In this document: positions 25,929 through 34,806 of the stretch, one piece after another
Layout of the letters: the number at the start of each line of letters is the position of its first letter
How positions within the stretch are numbered: the stretch's first letter is position 1
NCBI GenBank assembly: GCA_050250815.1
Contig: JBFWNY010000004.1
Coordinates: 84,352 to 148,351 of the forward strand
Length of the DNA: 64,000 bases
From: JAEUMD01 sp050250815
GTDB taxonomy: Bacteria > Pseudomonadota > Alphaproteobacteria > Rhizobiales > Hyphomicrobiaceae
Direction: 5' to 3'
Notes under the pieces: generated by a model
Told to the model about the DNA's origin: nothing
What the model saw: the letters and a program-made list of their open reading frames with translations, nothing else
Database searches by the model: none
Translations under genes and position numbers: made by a program

Positions 25929-27116
25929 TTACTTCACGATTATGGTCACCGGCTTCGACATGACCGGCGGATCGTGCGGTACATGCTCGGAGTCGCCCAG
26001 CAGGAGCTGCAGCGTGTGCTTGCCGGGGGGCAGGTCGAGCGTCGCCTCCGTCTGGCCGGCGCCGAAATGCAGGTGACGGAAGTCGTTGGGGATCGGCCGA
26101 TCGACCGGCGGCGGTTCGGTATCGATGATGATGTGGTGGTGGCCGGTATTGGGCCGCTTGATGCCGGCGGGCGCAACGCCCATCTCGGACAACCCGAAAT
26201 GCACCGTAAATTTACGAGGAACGGTCGCCCCTTCCTTGAGGCCGACGAAGTAGACCTCCGCGTTGGGCGCCGATGGTGAGCGCTCCTTCGGCTTGGCGAC
26301 GACAACCCTGATCTTCTTGGAGAACAGGGGAGGATTGTGCGGAATGTGGTCCTTGTCGGCGAACAACAGCTGCAACGTGTGCTCGCCCGGCTCCAGCTTG
26401 ACCTTGGTTTCCGTCTGGCCGGAGCCGTAGTGAAGGTGGTTGAAGTCATTGGGGATCGGCTTCGTCAGATCGGGCAGGTCGGTATCGACGAGCAGGTGAT
26501 GATGCCCGGAGTTGGGCCGCGCCGATCCGGCCGGAGCCACTCCCATGCCGCGCAAGCCGAAATGGATCTTGAACTCGGGCTGGACGACGTCACCGTCCTC
26601 CAGATCAGTGAAATAGACGAGTGAGCCGTCGGCCGAAGCGGTGACCCCACCCGGTGGCACGACCTTGACCCGGAAGACCTGTGACATCACCGGCGGCGAG
26701 TGGGGCACGTGATCCTTGTCGCCGAGCAGCAGTTGCAGGGTGTGCCAGCCTGGGGTCAGCTCGATCTCGGCCGACGTCTGGCCACTGCCGAAGTGCAGAT
26801 GGTTGAAGTCGTTGGGTATGGGCTTGTTGAGAGGTGGCAGCTCGGTGTCGATCAGCAGGTGATGGTGCCCCGAGTTCGGCAGATCGGACTTGGCCGGTGC
26901 GACGCCCATCCCCTTGAGCCCGAAATTGAGCTTGAGCTTGGCATCGACGACCGCCTGGTCCTGTAGGCCAACGAAGTAGACTTCGGCCCCGGCCGGTGCG
27001 GGAGACAGGCCCGTCTGCGCCTGCGCGGTCACCGCCGGCGCCAGCACCGCGAGCGTCGCCGCAATTCGGAGAGCCAATCGCCGGCACGGCCAGCCGGGCG
27101 TACGACGACACGTCAT
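25929..27116 (-). CDS. Exported protein with three tandem DUF4399 domains
   Basis: The start at 27116 is supported by AAGGA a few bases upstream and gives 395 residues. A signal peptide (about residues 1-34, with several Arg) is followed by three copies of a domain of about 110 residues, at roughly 43-155, 160-275 and 285-395. Each copy has GMGVAP, N(S/T)GHHH, PIPNDF.HLH.G.GQT and HTLQLL followed by D.(D/E)H(V/I)PH. The many conserved His suggest metal binding, but this is inferred. DUF4399 proteins usually have one domain. The neighbouring peptidoglycan-binding gene follows after 45 bases. Confidence 0.85.
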   Translation of the reverse strand: MTCRRTPGWPCRRLALRIAATLAVLAPAVTAQAQTGLSPAPAGAEVYFVGLQDQAVVDAKLKLNFGLKGMGVAPAKSDLPNSGHHHLLIDTELPPLNKPIPNDFNHLHFGSGQTSAEIELTPGWHTLQLLLGDKDHVPHSPPVMSQVFRVKVVPPGGVTASADGSLVYFTDLEDGDVVQPEFKIHFGLRGMGVAPAGSARPNSGHHHLLVDTDLPDLTKPIPNDFNHLHYGSGQTETKVKLEPGEHTLQLLFADKDHIPHNPPLFSKKIRVVVAKPKERSPSAPNAEVYFVGLKEGATVPRKFTVHFGLSEMGVAPAGIKRPNTGHHHIIIDTEPPPVDRPIPNDFRHLHFGAGQTEATLDLPPGKHTLQLLLGDSEHVPHDPPVMSKPVTIIVK

Positions 27117-27688
27117 GGCGCCATCCTTATAGTTGGAAACTCGGACATCGGGCATTCTCTTGGGCCAATATGACGGCGCCTGGACGGCGACGCGCAGGAG
27201 CCGCAAACGACCACCTCGCGAACACGTCTTGACACGTCTTGTACGAGCCGCGCCATCGCGCAGCAACGGCGCCGGCCCGGTCGCACGGGCAACGTCATCG
27301 GTGAAACGACGGAGTTGACGACGTCCATGGCGCAATAATGCGCCGAACGCACCGCCGAGACCAGCAAATCCCGTCGTCGCCCAAGACGCTGATTACGATC
27401 GGCGTCAACAGTACCGGTTGTCGCTTCGGCAGTCCGCGCAGTCGCGAGTTCGAGTGCACGATGGAGGAAGCCGTCTCGTCCGCCGCCGATGTCCCGCCTA
27501 AATCTCGGCCAACGCTTGATTTTGTGATACTTTCACCGACACTGCTCAGAACGGCCCGACGGCGTCGACGATGCCCGCAGACCCGCCGTGATCCGCGCCC
27601 CGATTGGAGACGCCAGTTGATTGCGAATTGGTATACTTGGGCGCTCAGTGAGAGCCGCAGTGGCTTCGGCCGGAATCGATCACCGCGC
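27117..27688. other. Divergent intergenic region upstream of the caspase/SUMF1-fold gene
   Basis: These 572 bases hold no convincing gene, although the rightward frame stays open from 27338. A 10-base unit, ACACGTCTTG, is repeated head to tail at 27222-27231 and 27232-27241, with a consensus -35 (TTGACA) at the junction but no matching -10. The region is less GC-rich than its neighbours near 27480-27640. Confidence 0.4.
27222..27241. repeat. Tandem 10-bp direct repeat, possible operator
   Basis: Two perfect copies of ACACGTCTTG lie one helical turn apart in the divergent region between the DUF4399 gene and the caspase/SUMF1-fold gene. Such spacing fits cooperative binding of a regulator, but chance is possible. 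Confidence 0.3.
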
Positions 27689-29269
27689 ATGAGGGCTGGT
27701 CCGCTCGGCACCATGGCGCTCGTCCTCTCGATGGTCTCGGCGCTCCTCTGCGCAACGTCGTCGGCCGCGGCCGGGCGCAAGCAGGCGCTGCTCATTGCCA
27801 ATGCCGGCTACAAGGCCGCAACGTTGCGCTCGCCGGTGAACGACGCGGAAGCCCTCGCCAAAACCCTTCGCGACCTCGGCTTCCAGGTCGCGCTCAAGAC
27901 CAATCTCGAGGCAGGATTCCTGCGTGGCGCCGTCCGCGACTTCGCCGAGGACGCGCGGCCCGGCGATGTGCTGTTCTTCTACTTCAGCGGCTTCGGATTG
28001 AGTTCGGTCGGCGAGACGTTCCTGCTTCCCGTCGATGCGAAGATCGAGAGCGACAAGGACATCTGGCGCGACGGCGCAAGCCTGAAAACCATGCTCGCGC
28101 GCCTCGACCAGAAATCGCCGGCCGCCACCATCGTCGCGATAGACGCTGCGCGCAGGTTCGAGCCGGAAAAGCGCGTACGCGCAGAACCCGCCGGTCTCGA
28201 GCCGAGCATCGGGACGACCAATACGGTAACGATCTTTTCGGCCGCCCCAGGACGCATCTTCGATGACCAGGGCGAGGACCGAAGCACATTCGGCTCCGAA
28301 CTCGCCGAGCAGATCGCGCAGTTGCCCACCGACTTGGTGACGGCTTTGAACCGCACGCGCCTCAACGTGGCGCGGCGATCTGGCGGAGTGCAGGTGCCGC
28401 TTGTGACGTCGACACTCATCGACCCGCTCAGCCTTCTCGACGGCAGCGACGGCGCCCGGAGGCGCGAGCCGGAGCCATCGCGTCGCGAACCGGATCGCAA
28501 ACCGGATCCGCCGCCGACGTCGGATCGCCGCCCCTCCAGTTCGCCGCCGCCTGGTTCGGGCGACGTCTTCGCAGACTGCGCCCGCTGCCCCGAGCTGGTG
28601 ACGATTTCCCCCGGCACCTTCGAGATGGGATCGAACCAACCGCACCAGAAGCCGGTACACACCGTGACGATCTCAAAGGGTTTCGCAATCGGCCGCTTCG
28701 AAGTGACCTTTGAGGAGTGGGACGCGTGCGTCGAAGACAAGGGCTGCGATCACAAGCCCGACGATCTGGGATGGGGGCGCGGACGCAACCCGGTGCTCAA
28801 CGTCAGCTGGGCCGATGCCACCCAGTATGTGACTTGGTTGAGCAAGACGTCCGGCCGCACCTACAGGCTGCCGTCGGAGGCCGAGTGGGAATATGCGGCC
28901 CGCGCACGTACAAGCGGCGCATACTGGTGGGGCGAAAACATAGGCGCCAACAATGCCAACTGTAGCGGCTGCAATTCCAGTGGCGGTGGGCGCAGCCGCC
29001 CGGTCGGCTCCTTCCGAGCCAATGCGTTCGGCGTGTACGACACCTCCGGCAACGTCGCCGAATGGGTACAGGACTGCTGGAACGACAGCTACAAGAATGC
29101 GCCGAACGACGGTAGCCCGCGGGTCGACGGCGAGTGCTCACTTCGCGTCCTGCGCGGCGGCTCCTTCGACAGCAACTCGGCCCAGGTCAAGAGCGCGGCC
29201 CGCTTCCGCTACGACACCTACGTGCCCTATTCGGGCAACGGTTTCCGCGTGGTACGGGAACTGGACTAG
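27689..29269 (+). CDS. Exported caspase-fold/SUMF1-fold protein with inactive caspase site
   Basis: From the ATG at 27689 the product has 526 residues. A signal peptide (about residues 1-28) precedes a caspase p20-type domain at about 29-260. The usual catalytic His of FFYFSGHG is Phe102, and the usual Cys of DACR is Ala154, so the protease is almost certainly dead. An Arg/Pro-rich linker (about 260-290) joins a SUMF1/FGE-fold domain at about 300-526 with RLPSEAEWEYAAR, GNVAEWVQDCW and LRGGSFDS. The FGE catalytic Cys pair is absent. Extra Cys pairs (DCARC, NCSGC, DCW...GEC) suggest disulfides in the periplasm. The start is uncertain; 27713 is also possible. Confidence 0.85.
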   Translation: MRAGPLGTMALVLSMVSALLCATSSAAAGRKQALLIANAGYKAATLRSPVNDAEALAKTLRDLGFQVALKTNLEAGFLRGAVRDFAEDARPGDVLFFYFSGFGLSSVGETFLLPVDAKIESDKDIWRDGASLKTMLARLDQKSPAATIVAIDAARRFEPEKRVRAEPAGLEPSIGTTNTVTIFSAAPGRIFDDQGEDRSTFGSELAEQIAQLPTDLVTALNRTRLNVARRSGGVQVPLVTSTLIDPLSLLDGSDGARRREPEPSRREPDRKPDPPPTSDRRPSSSPPPGSGDVFADCARCPELVTISPGTFEMGSNQPHQKPVHTVTISKGFAIGRFEVTFEEWDACVEDKGCDHKPDDLGWGRGRNPVLNVSWADATQYVTWLSKTSGRTYRLPSEAEWEYAARARTSGAYWWGENIGANNANCSGCNSSGGGRSRPVGSFRANAFGVYDTSGNVAEWVQDCWNDSYKNAPNDGSPRVDGECSLRVLRGGSFDSNSAQVKSAARFRYDTYVPYSGNGFRVVRELD

Positions 29270-29577
29270 CGCCGTCGCGAAGTTCGCAGCCGTCTGCCGC
29301 CGAAGAGCCTATTCATCACGTGTGTCGATGCGATGCTCTGCAATGTGGCTCGCGCGCATCATCGCCACTCAGATCAAGACCTTGCCCTGCCATAACGCAT
29401 CGCGGATGCACGGCCACGGCTTGCATCGAGGAGCATGATCGTCGGAGATTGGCGGCGGGAACGGGAGCTTGCCCAGCCACAGCCATGAAAGTCAGCCATG
29501 GGTTGGCTTCGTGCGCCCAACGCGCGGCCCGGCCAAGTCTGCGGGCCCAATCAAACTTAGGTATGGGAATTGCGTTG
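29270..29577. other. Intergenic region before the first YiiX-like gene
   Basis: About 308 bases without a supported gene. The downstream gene's frame is open through much of it, but the product has no signal peptide in the extended form. No promoter or terminator was identified. Confidence 0.35.
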
Positions 29578-30855
29578 ATGTCAGTATTGAAGCGCCTTAC
29601 CAGGCTCACCACCCTCGGCATGGCCTGCGCGGCCCTGCTCGCCGCAGTGCCGACCGCGGATGCCAAGGAGTTCACTGTCTCCGAGCGCGCCAATCCACGA
29701 CTTGCCCGCAAGCTGGGCATCCCGGTCTACTTCGCCCTGCCTCCCAGCGCGCGGCTTCCCATCACCAGCTCGATCGAGACCTCCGACGTCCTTGTCGATT
29801 TCCAGCACCCCGATGCCAAGCCGGGCAGCAACATCGGCCTGCGCACGGTGGAAACGCGGCGCTCAGGCATGGCCGCACGTCTAGGCCGCAGCGGTATCGT
29901 GCAGACAGGAGATCTGCTGCTGACCTTCAGGCCCGAGTGGGGCGGCGCCGGTGCCTACCCCAACATTCAGATGGGCATCAGCCACGCCGGGCTTGCCTTC
30001 GTGAAGGATGGGGTGGTGCACAACCTCGATAACCCGCTCAACGAAGAGTACCTCGGACGCGGCATGCGCGCGGACCTGACCAGCTCCCACTACGCGACGC
30101 TGAAATTCATTCACGTGATCCGGCCGCGTGGCCTCACCGAGCAGGAACGCGCCAACATCGTTGCCTGGTCGACGCGCTTCACCCAGAACGCGCGCAAGAT
30201 CTATCCGCAGAACCTGAAGTTCAACCAGGACTACAACGCGCCCAAGTATTCCCGGTTCCGCTCGCTCGAGTTCGTCAAGCGTGTCGGCCAGATCGGTCTC
30301 GGAGTGGCCCAGTCGGAACCGCTCGACCTCTACTGCTCGGAGTTTGCCTGGTCGGTTCTGGCGCTAAGGAAGTGCGACCCGGCCAAGACCAAGGCGGACT
30401 TCGAGGGCCGCGGCACGCCATCGTGCATCGACGAGATCATGACGCCGCTGGATGCCACCGGAAACAACATCAGCCGCCAATCCCGGCGCAGCTACATCGG
30501 TCTCGTGGACGGGCCGCTGACCGTGATCGACTCGATGAAACTGCCGGACGAGGACCGCGTAAAGACGCTCAATTCGCTGTTCGACGAACACCCTGACAAG
30601 CTGTCCAAGATGTCGGTGGGACACCGTACAGTCGCCAAGGACCTGCAGCCCAAGTTCGAGAAGCTGCGCGGCTATTACCTCGGCGTGACGAGCAAGTCCG
30701 CCTACGACAGGCTGAAGGCGCGTCTCGTACGTTCGGCCTTCAACGCCAGCACGCCCGACAACTATTCGCCGACGTCCTTCCTCATCAACACCCTGCTTCC
30801 GGTGGATAACAACAACCGGAAGATGGACTACGTGGCGACAATCGTCATCGATTGA
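29578..30855 (+). CDS. Exported YiiX/YaeF-type (permuted NlpC/P60, papain fold) hydrolase
   Basis: The ATG at 29578, with GGGAA upstream, gives 425 residues with a signal peptide at about 1-29. The GDLLLTF entry strand near residue 119, His136 in ISHAGLAF and Cys253 in DLYCSEFAW follow the order seen in the permuted papain-fold YiiX/YaeF group, where His comes before Cys. These enzymes are thought to cut amide or ester bonds in lipids or peptides. The C-terminal 130 residues are an addition with no family match. Upstream ATG at 29563 is an alternative. Confidence 0.75.
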   Translation: MSVLKRLTRLTTLGMACAALLAAVPTADAKEFTVSERANPRLARKLGIPVYFALPPSARLPITSSIETSDVLVDFQHPDAKPGSNIGLRTVETRRSGMAARLGRSGIVQTGDLLLTFRPEWGGAGAYPNIQMGISHAGLAFVKDGVVHNLDNPLNEEYLGRGMRADLTSSHYATLKFIHVIRPRGLTEQERANIVAWSTRFTQNARKIYPQNLKFNQDYNAPKYSRFRSLEFVKRVGQIGLGVAQSEPLDLYCSEFAWSVLALRKCDPAKTKADFEGRGTPSCIDEIMTPLDATGNNISRQSRRSYIGLVDGPLTVIDSMKLPDEDRVKTLNSLFDEHPDKLSKMSVGHRTVAKDLQPKFEKLRGYYLGVTSKSAYDRLKARLVRSAFNASTPDNYSPTSFLINTLLPVDNNNRKMDYVATIVID

Positions 30856-30987
30856 CGCCCGGTGCGATACGCATCGGACGACACGGGGCGCATGGCGGGC
30901 AAGAGTGACGCCCGCCTGCCGGTGCATAGTCATTGCCCGGCGGAGCAACATTGTGCCCACGTGCCTCAGGAGAGGCGACACACAACA

Positions 30988-32037
30988 ATGAACCGCCGGA
31001 CGCTCATCGCTGCGGGCCTGCTCGCACCCTTCGCGCTTGCTGGGCGAGGTGCTGCGAAGGCCACTCAGGTTCCGATCGGCGATATGCACTTCCACCTGTT
31101 CTTCGTCGGTCCGCGAACGGCGCGCATGCAGCCGCTCGCCGCCAACATGGCGCGGGGCGGCGCAACGCTCGCCGGGTGGTCACTCGTGGGCGACATGCCG
31201 TGGCTGACAATCGCCCGCGGTGGCTTCAAGCAGAGGGGCGAGCCTGTCTCCGATCAGGCCTGCGTCTGGCTGCGCGACGAGCTGGGCCGAATGCTGCAGC
31301 ACATCCGCGGCCAGGGGCTGCGCATCGTCAAGACCGCCGAAGATGTCGATCGCGCGCTCGCGGGCGAACCACACGTCGTGCTTTCGGTGGAGGGGGCGAC
31401 ATTTGCCGATCTGGGTCCGCGCGAGATCGAGACGGCCCACGCGCTCGGTGTGCGCCAGATCCAGCTCGTCCACTACATCCGCAACAGCCTCGCCGACTTC
31501 CAGACAGAGAAGCCGGTGCTCGGTGGGCTAACGCCGGCGGGCCACGAGGCCCTGGCCGCCTGCGAACGCCTCGGCATCCTCGTCGACCTCGCGCACATGA
31601 CCGACGAGGCGGCGCGTGCTGCCCTTGCCGCCGCACGCGCGCCGCTCATCTGGTCGCACGGATCGGTGGCCGGCAAAGGCACTCCCAACTGGCGCATGCC
31701 GGTATGGCAGGCACGGCAGTTGCGGCTAGAAACGGCCCGCATGATCGCGGACAAAGGCGGCGTCGTCGGCCTGTGGGCACTCGGTGCCGATGTGGGCCAC
31801 TCGGTCGAAGGCTACGCCAGCCGCCTGTTGCAGATGGCAGACTGGCTGGGCGAGGATCATGTCGCATTCGGCAGCGACATGAACGCGCTCGCAAAGCCAG
31901 CGCTGGCGAGCTTCGCCGATCACCGTCGCGTGCTTGACCTGATGAGCAACCGCAAGGTACCGACGGCACGTATTGCCAAGATCGCGATCGAGAATTACGC
32001 GCGCGTGCTCAAGATCGCGCTGTCGCGCACGAGTTGA
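30988..32037 (+). CDS. Exported membrane-dipeptidase-like protein (peptidase family M19)
   Basis: AGGAGAGG upstream supports the ATG at 30988 (349 residues). The N-terminus MNRRTLIAAGLL with a hydrophobic core looks like a Tat or Sec signal. The M19 zinc ligands can be followed: DMHFH near residue 34, where renal-dipeptidase relatives have DxHxD-type sequence; Glu in SVEGA near 134; His in VDLAHM near 200; His in WSHG near 220; and Asp in AFGSDMNA near 295. The second metal site differs slightly, so dipeptidase activity is likely but not certain. Follows the YiiX-like gene by 132 bases. Confidence 0.85.
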   Translation: MNRRTLIAAGLLAPFALAGRGAAKATQVPIGDMHFHLFFVGPRTARMQPLAANMARGGATLAGWSLVGDMPWLTIARGGFKQRGEPVSDQACVWLRDELGRMLQHIRGQGLRIVKTAEDVDRALAGEPHVVLSVEGATFADLGPREIETAHALGVRQIQLVHYIRNSLADFQTEKPVLGGLTPAGHEALAACERLGILVDLAHMTDEAARAALAAARAPLIWSHGSVAGKGTPNWRMPVWQARQLRLETARMIADKGGVVGLWALGADVGHSVEGYASRLLQMADWLGEDHVAFGSDMNALAKPALASFADHRRVLDLMSNRKVPTARIAKIAIENYARVLKIALSRTS

Positions 32038-32046
32038 CCGGACGGA

Positions 32047-32995
32047 TTATCGAAAGCGTAATCCGGTTGCCAACTGGATACGGGCCCGCCAGAACTCGCG
32101 CATTGCGCTGGTGCGCGCTTGCTGAAGCTTGAACATCAGGTGCTCGTTCTCGCGGATCGGTCGCAGCTTTGTTTCGAAAATCCGAACCGCTTCCGGCGAA
32201 TTCGCCGCCGCGCTCACCACCTCCTCCAAATCCTGCTCGCTTGCACCATCGCCTCCCAGCCCGCCGAAGTATTGCCTGTAGGCGGCAACCGATCTCGGAT
32301 CGATGAAGAACGACAGAAAAAGCGGCGTGGAGATGAGCCCCCGCCAGCGCGAGTTGAGCCGCTTTTCGGCCTCGTCTGGGTTGACTGCGAGCCCGTCGAA
32401 CGAACTGCCACCGCCGAAGCGCGATGTTTTGCTTGGAGGCGCGATATTCTCGCAGCCCAAGCGCTCTGCGACCGCGGCGCGGTACGCATCGCGGTAGCGC
32501 CAGCTTGAGAACATCACCATTCGGTCGCGGTTCTCGCTGGACGAACTCAGCCGCGAGACGATGTCTTCGAAGCCGAGCACCTGCCCGAACAGCCGGAAGA
32601 TGTCGCGGTCGGATCCTGCCTCACAAGCCTTCGCCTGGGATGCGAGGCAATTGAGAGGGTCACGCAGGAAATATATGACCTCCAGACGATGGGGCACCGT
32701 CTTTTCCAGGTATTCGGAGATCACAGCGTCGACCCCTCGCAGTCGCCGCCCCTCAAAGTTGAACAGCAAGTCCTGTTTGGCAGCTTTGATCGACTTCGCC
32801 TCGTCCCGGCAACGGCTCGGCTCCGTTGTAAAGGATGGGTGCCGATCTCGCAGGCGGCGGTATGGACGGTATGACGTTGTTGAAGAACACCACCGGTCTG
32901 GCACGCGCCTCCACGAGCCATTCGATAAATGCGTGATGGCCCGAGCGTCCCAGAGCCACGATTGCGATTGCCGTTGGTGGACGGGTCATGGGCAT
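32047..32995 (-). pseudogene. Sulfotransferase-like gene with a frameshift
   Basis: Two frames must be joined to give one protein. The N-terminal frame, from an ATG at 32995 (or 32989), encodes the 5'-phosphosulfate loop VALGRSGHHAFIEWL. The second frame carries on from about 32815 with RDEAKSIKAAKQDLLFNFEG and the 3'-phosphate motif YFLRDPLNCLASQAKA, then runs to the stop at 32047. The break lies at about 32795-32815 in a GGG/CGAGG stretch and needs one base removed. The joined product of about 315 residues resembles a P-loop sulfotransferase. Either a pseudogene or a sequence error. It converges on the M19 gene, only nine bases apart. Confidence 0.75.
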
Positions 32996-33187
32996 CTCAT
33001 AAGCGCACGGTCGGCCATGGCCGCCGAGAAACGACGCGGGCTAGATCACTGAGCCCGGCGTCCCTGATCGACCGTCGCTCAACGCTGCGGTCGGGATTGA
33101 TAACGGCGACCTTCAGTCCCCGTCCCCGCAAAGCTATAGGGCGTGCTTAGCGGCCTCGGCCGTTTCACACAAGCGCTCGAGGGACGA

Positions 33188-33646
33188 TCACCTCCGCTGC
33201 GAAAAGAACGCACGCAACAGCTCGGCCGCCTCTGCTTCCCCGATGCCGTCGTAGACCTCCGGCGCGTGGTGGCACGTCGGCTGAGAGAAGATGCGCGGAC
33301 CACTGACGACACCACCGCCCTTGGGGTCAGCGGCCCCGAAATACAGCCGCCGGATGCGAGCGAACGAAATGGCCGTCGCGCACATTGGGCATGGCTCCAG
33401 CGTGACGTAGAGCGAGGCCCCGACAAGACGTTCCGAGTTGAGTGCCGCGCAGGCCGCGCGAATGGCGAGCACTTCGGCGTGAGCCGTGGGATCGCACAGC
33501 TCGCGCGTGCGGTTGCCTGCCCCCGCCAGGAGGCGGCCCGACACATCGACGACGACCGCGCCGACCGGAACCTCGCCGCGGGCCGAGGCAGCCCGCGCAT
33601 ACTCCAGCGCCAGCGCCATATGGCCGTTGCCTTCCGCTAATGTCAT
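33188..33646 (-). CDS. tadA: tRNA(adenine34) deaminase TadA
   Basis: TadA converts A34 of tRNA-Arg to inosine and is essential in most bacteria. The zinc ligands are His56 (with catalytic Glu58 in HAE), Cys86 and Cys89 (in PCPMC). The segments GEVPVGAVVV near residue 24 and NRTRELCDPTAHAE match TadA better than other deaminases. The length of 152 residues is typical. It diverges from the pseudouridine synthase gene. Confidence 0.93.
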   Translation of the reverse strand: MTLAEGNGHMALALEYARAASARGEVPVGAVVVDVSGRLLAGAGNRTRELCDPTAHAEVLAIRAACAALNSERLVGASLYVTLEPCPMCATAISFARIRRLYFGAADPKGGGVVSGPRIFSQPTCHHAPEVYDGIGEAEAAELLRAFFSQRR

Positions 33647-33756
33647 AAGGTCACTCCCCGCGCACGTCGCCTTTTCGAGTCGCCAGAGGCCGACGATGCC
33701 CTACGTCGATCGATACATCCTACGCCAGCGGGCCACATCGGAGGCCTTCCCCAACC

Positions 33757-34806
33757 ATGGACCACAACAAGGGCACCCCACCCAGGGTCGGCGCGGGTCG
33801 CGGCAAGACAACCCGCTCGCGCCCCGTATCACGGCCGAAGACCAAGCCGGCGCGCTCCGCGAAAAAAACACCGCCCGCTGGCGACGCACCCGGCGGCGAT
33901 ACCGGGCAGCGCATCGCCAAGGTGATGGCGCGGGCTGGGCTTTGCTCGCGCCGCGAGGCCGAACGCTGGATCGCGCAAGGCCGCGTCACCGTCAACGGGC
34001 GACGGCTCGACTCGCCTGCCTGCGACATCGGCCCCTCCGACACGGTGCTCGTCGATGGAACGCCGCTGCCCGCGGCGGAGCCCGTGCGCCTGTGGCGCTA
34101 CCACAAGCCGCGCGGGCTGGTGACCACCCATGCCGACCCGGAAGGCCGGCCCACGGTGTTCGACAACCTGCCCGCCGGTCTTCCGCGGGTAATTTCGGTC
34201 GGCCGCCTCGACTTCAACACCGAAGGCCTCCTGCTGCTGACAAACGACGGGGCGCTGGCACGGCTCCTGGAGCTTCCCGAGACAGGCTGGCTGCGGCGCT
34301 ATCGTGTGCGCGCCCACGGACGGGTCACACAAGCCGACCTGGACCGGCTGAAAGCGGGGGCGGAGATCGACGGCATTCGCTATGGGCCCGTCGAAGCGAC
34401 GCTCGATTCGATCCAGGGCGGCAACATCTGGCTGACGCTGGCTCTGCGAGAAGGCAAGAATCGCGAGGTCCGGCGCATTCTGGAAAGCCTCGGGCTCGCC
34501 GTGAACAGGCTAATCCGCGTCTCCTACGGGCCGTTCCAGCTGCTCGACTTGAAGGCGGGCACCGCTGAGGTGGTCAAGCGCCGCGTGCTCGCAGACCAGC
34601 TTGGCACCCGGCGTGCCGACGAGTTCGGCCTCTCAGGACCAGATCCCGAGATGGTCTCGACGACGCGCGTGCGCGGAACCGCGGCGCCCGCACGCAGCGA
34701 CGACGCGTCCTCGCCGCCGAAACCAAAGCCGCCCGCTGCGAAGCAGGCTGCGCGTGGTCCGCGTCCGGCACGCCGGACGGGACGACCACCCAAGAGGCGC
34801 GGATGA
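33757..34806 (+). CDS. Pseudouridine synthase, RluB/RsuA family
   Basis: The 349 residues hold a Lys/Arg/Pro-rich N-terminus of about 45, an S4 RNA-binding domain (QRIAKVMARAGLCSRREAERWI, about residues 51-105) and the synthase domain with VGRLDFNTEGLLLLTNDG near residue 149, which carries the catalytic Asp. The ending is another basic, low-complexity tail. Substrate (likely 23S rRNA U2605 as for RluB) is inferred from family. Its stop overlaps rsmD by four bases. Confidence 0.92.
   Translation: MDHNKGTPPRVGAGRGKTTRSRPVSRPKTKPARSAKKTPPAGDAPGGDTGQRIAKVMARAGLCSRREAERWIAQGRVTVNGRRLDSPACDIGPSDTVLVDGTPLPAAEPVRLWRYHKPRGLVTTHADPEGRPTVFDNLPAGLPRVISVGRLDFNTEGLLLLTNDGALARLLELPETGWLRRYRVRAHGRVTQADLDRLKAGAEIDGIRYGPVEATLDSIQGGNIWLTLALREGKNREVRRILESLGLAVNRLIRVSYGPFQLLDLKAGTAEVVKRRVLADQLGTRRADEFGLSGPDPEMVSTTRVRGTAAPARSDDASSPPKPKPPAAKQAARGPRPARRTGRPPKRRG

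Noticed and set aside
27338..27688. Possible N-terminal extension of the caspase/SUMF1-fold protein
   Set aside because: The extra residues are Arg-rich without domain features and would bury the signal peptide inside the protein.
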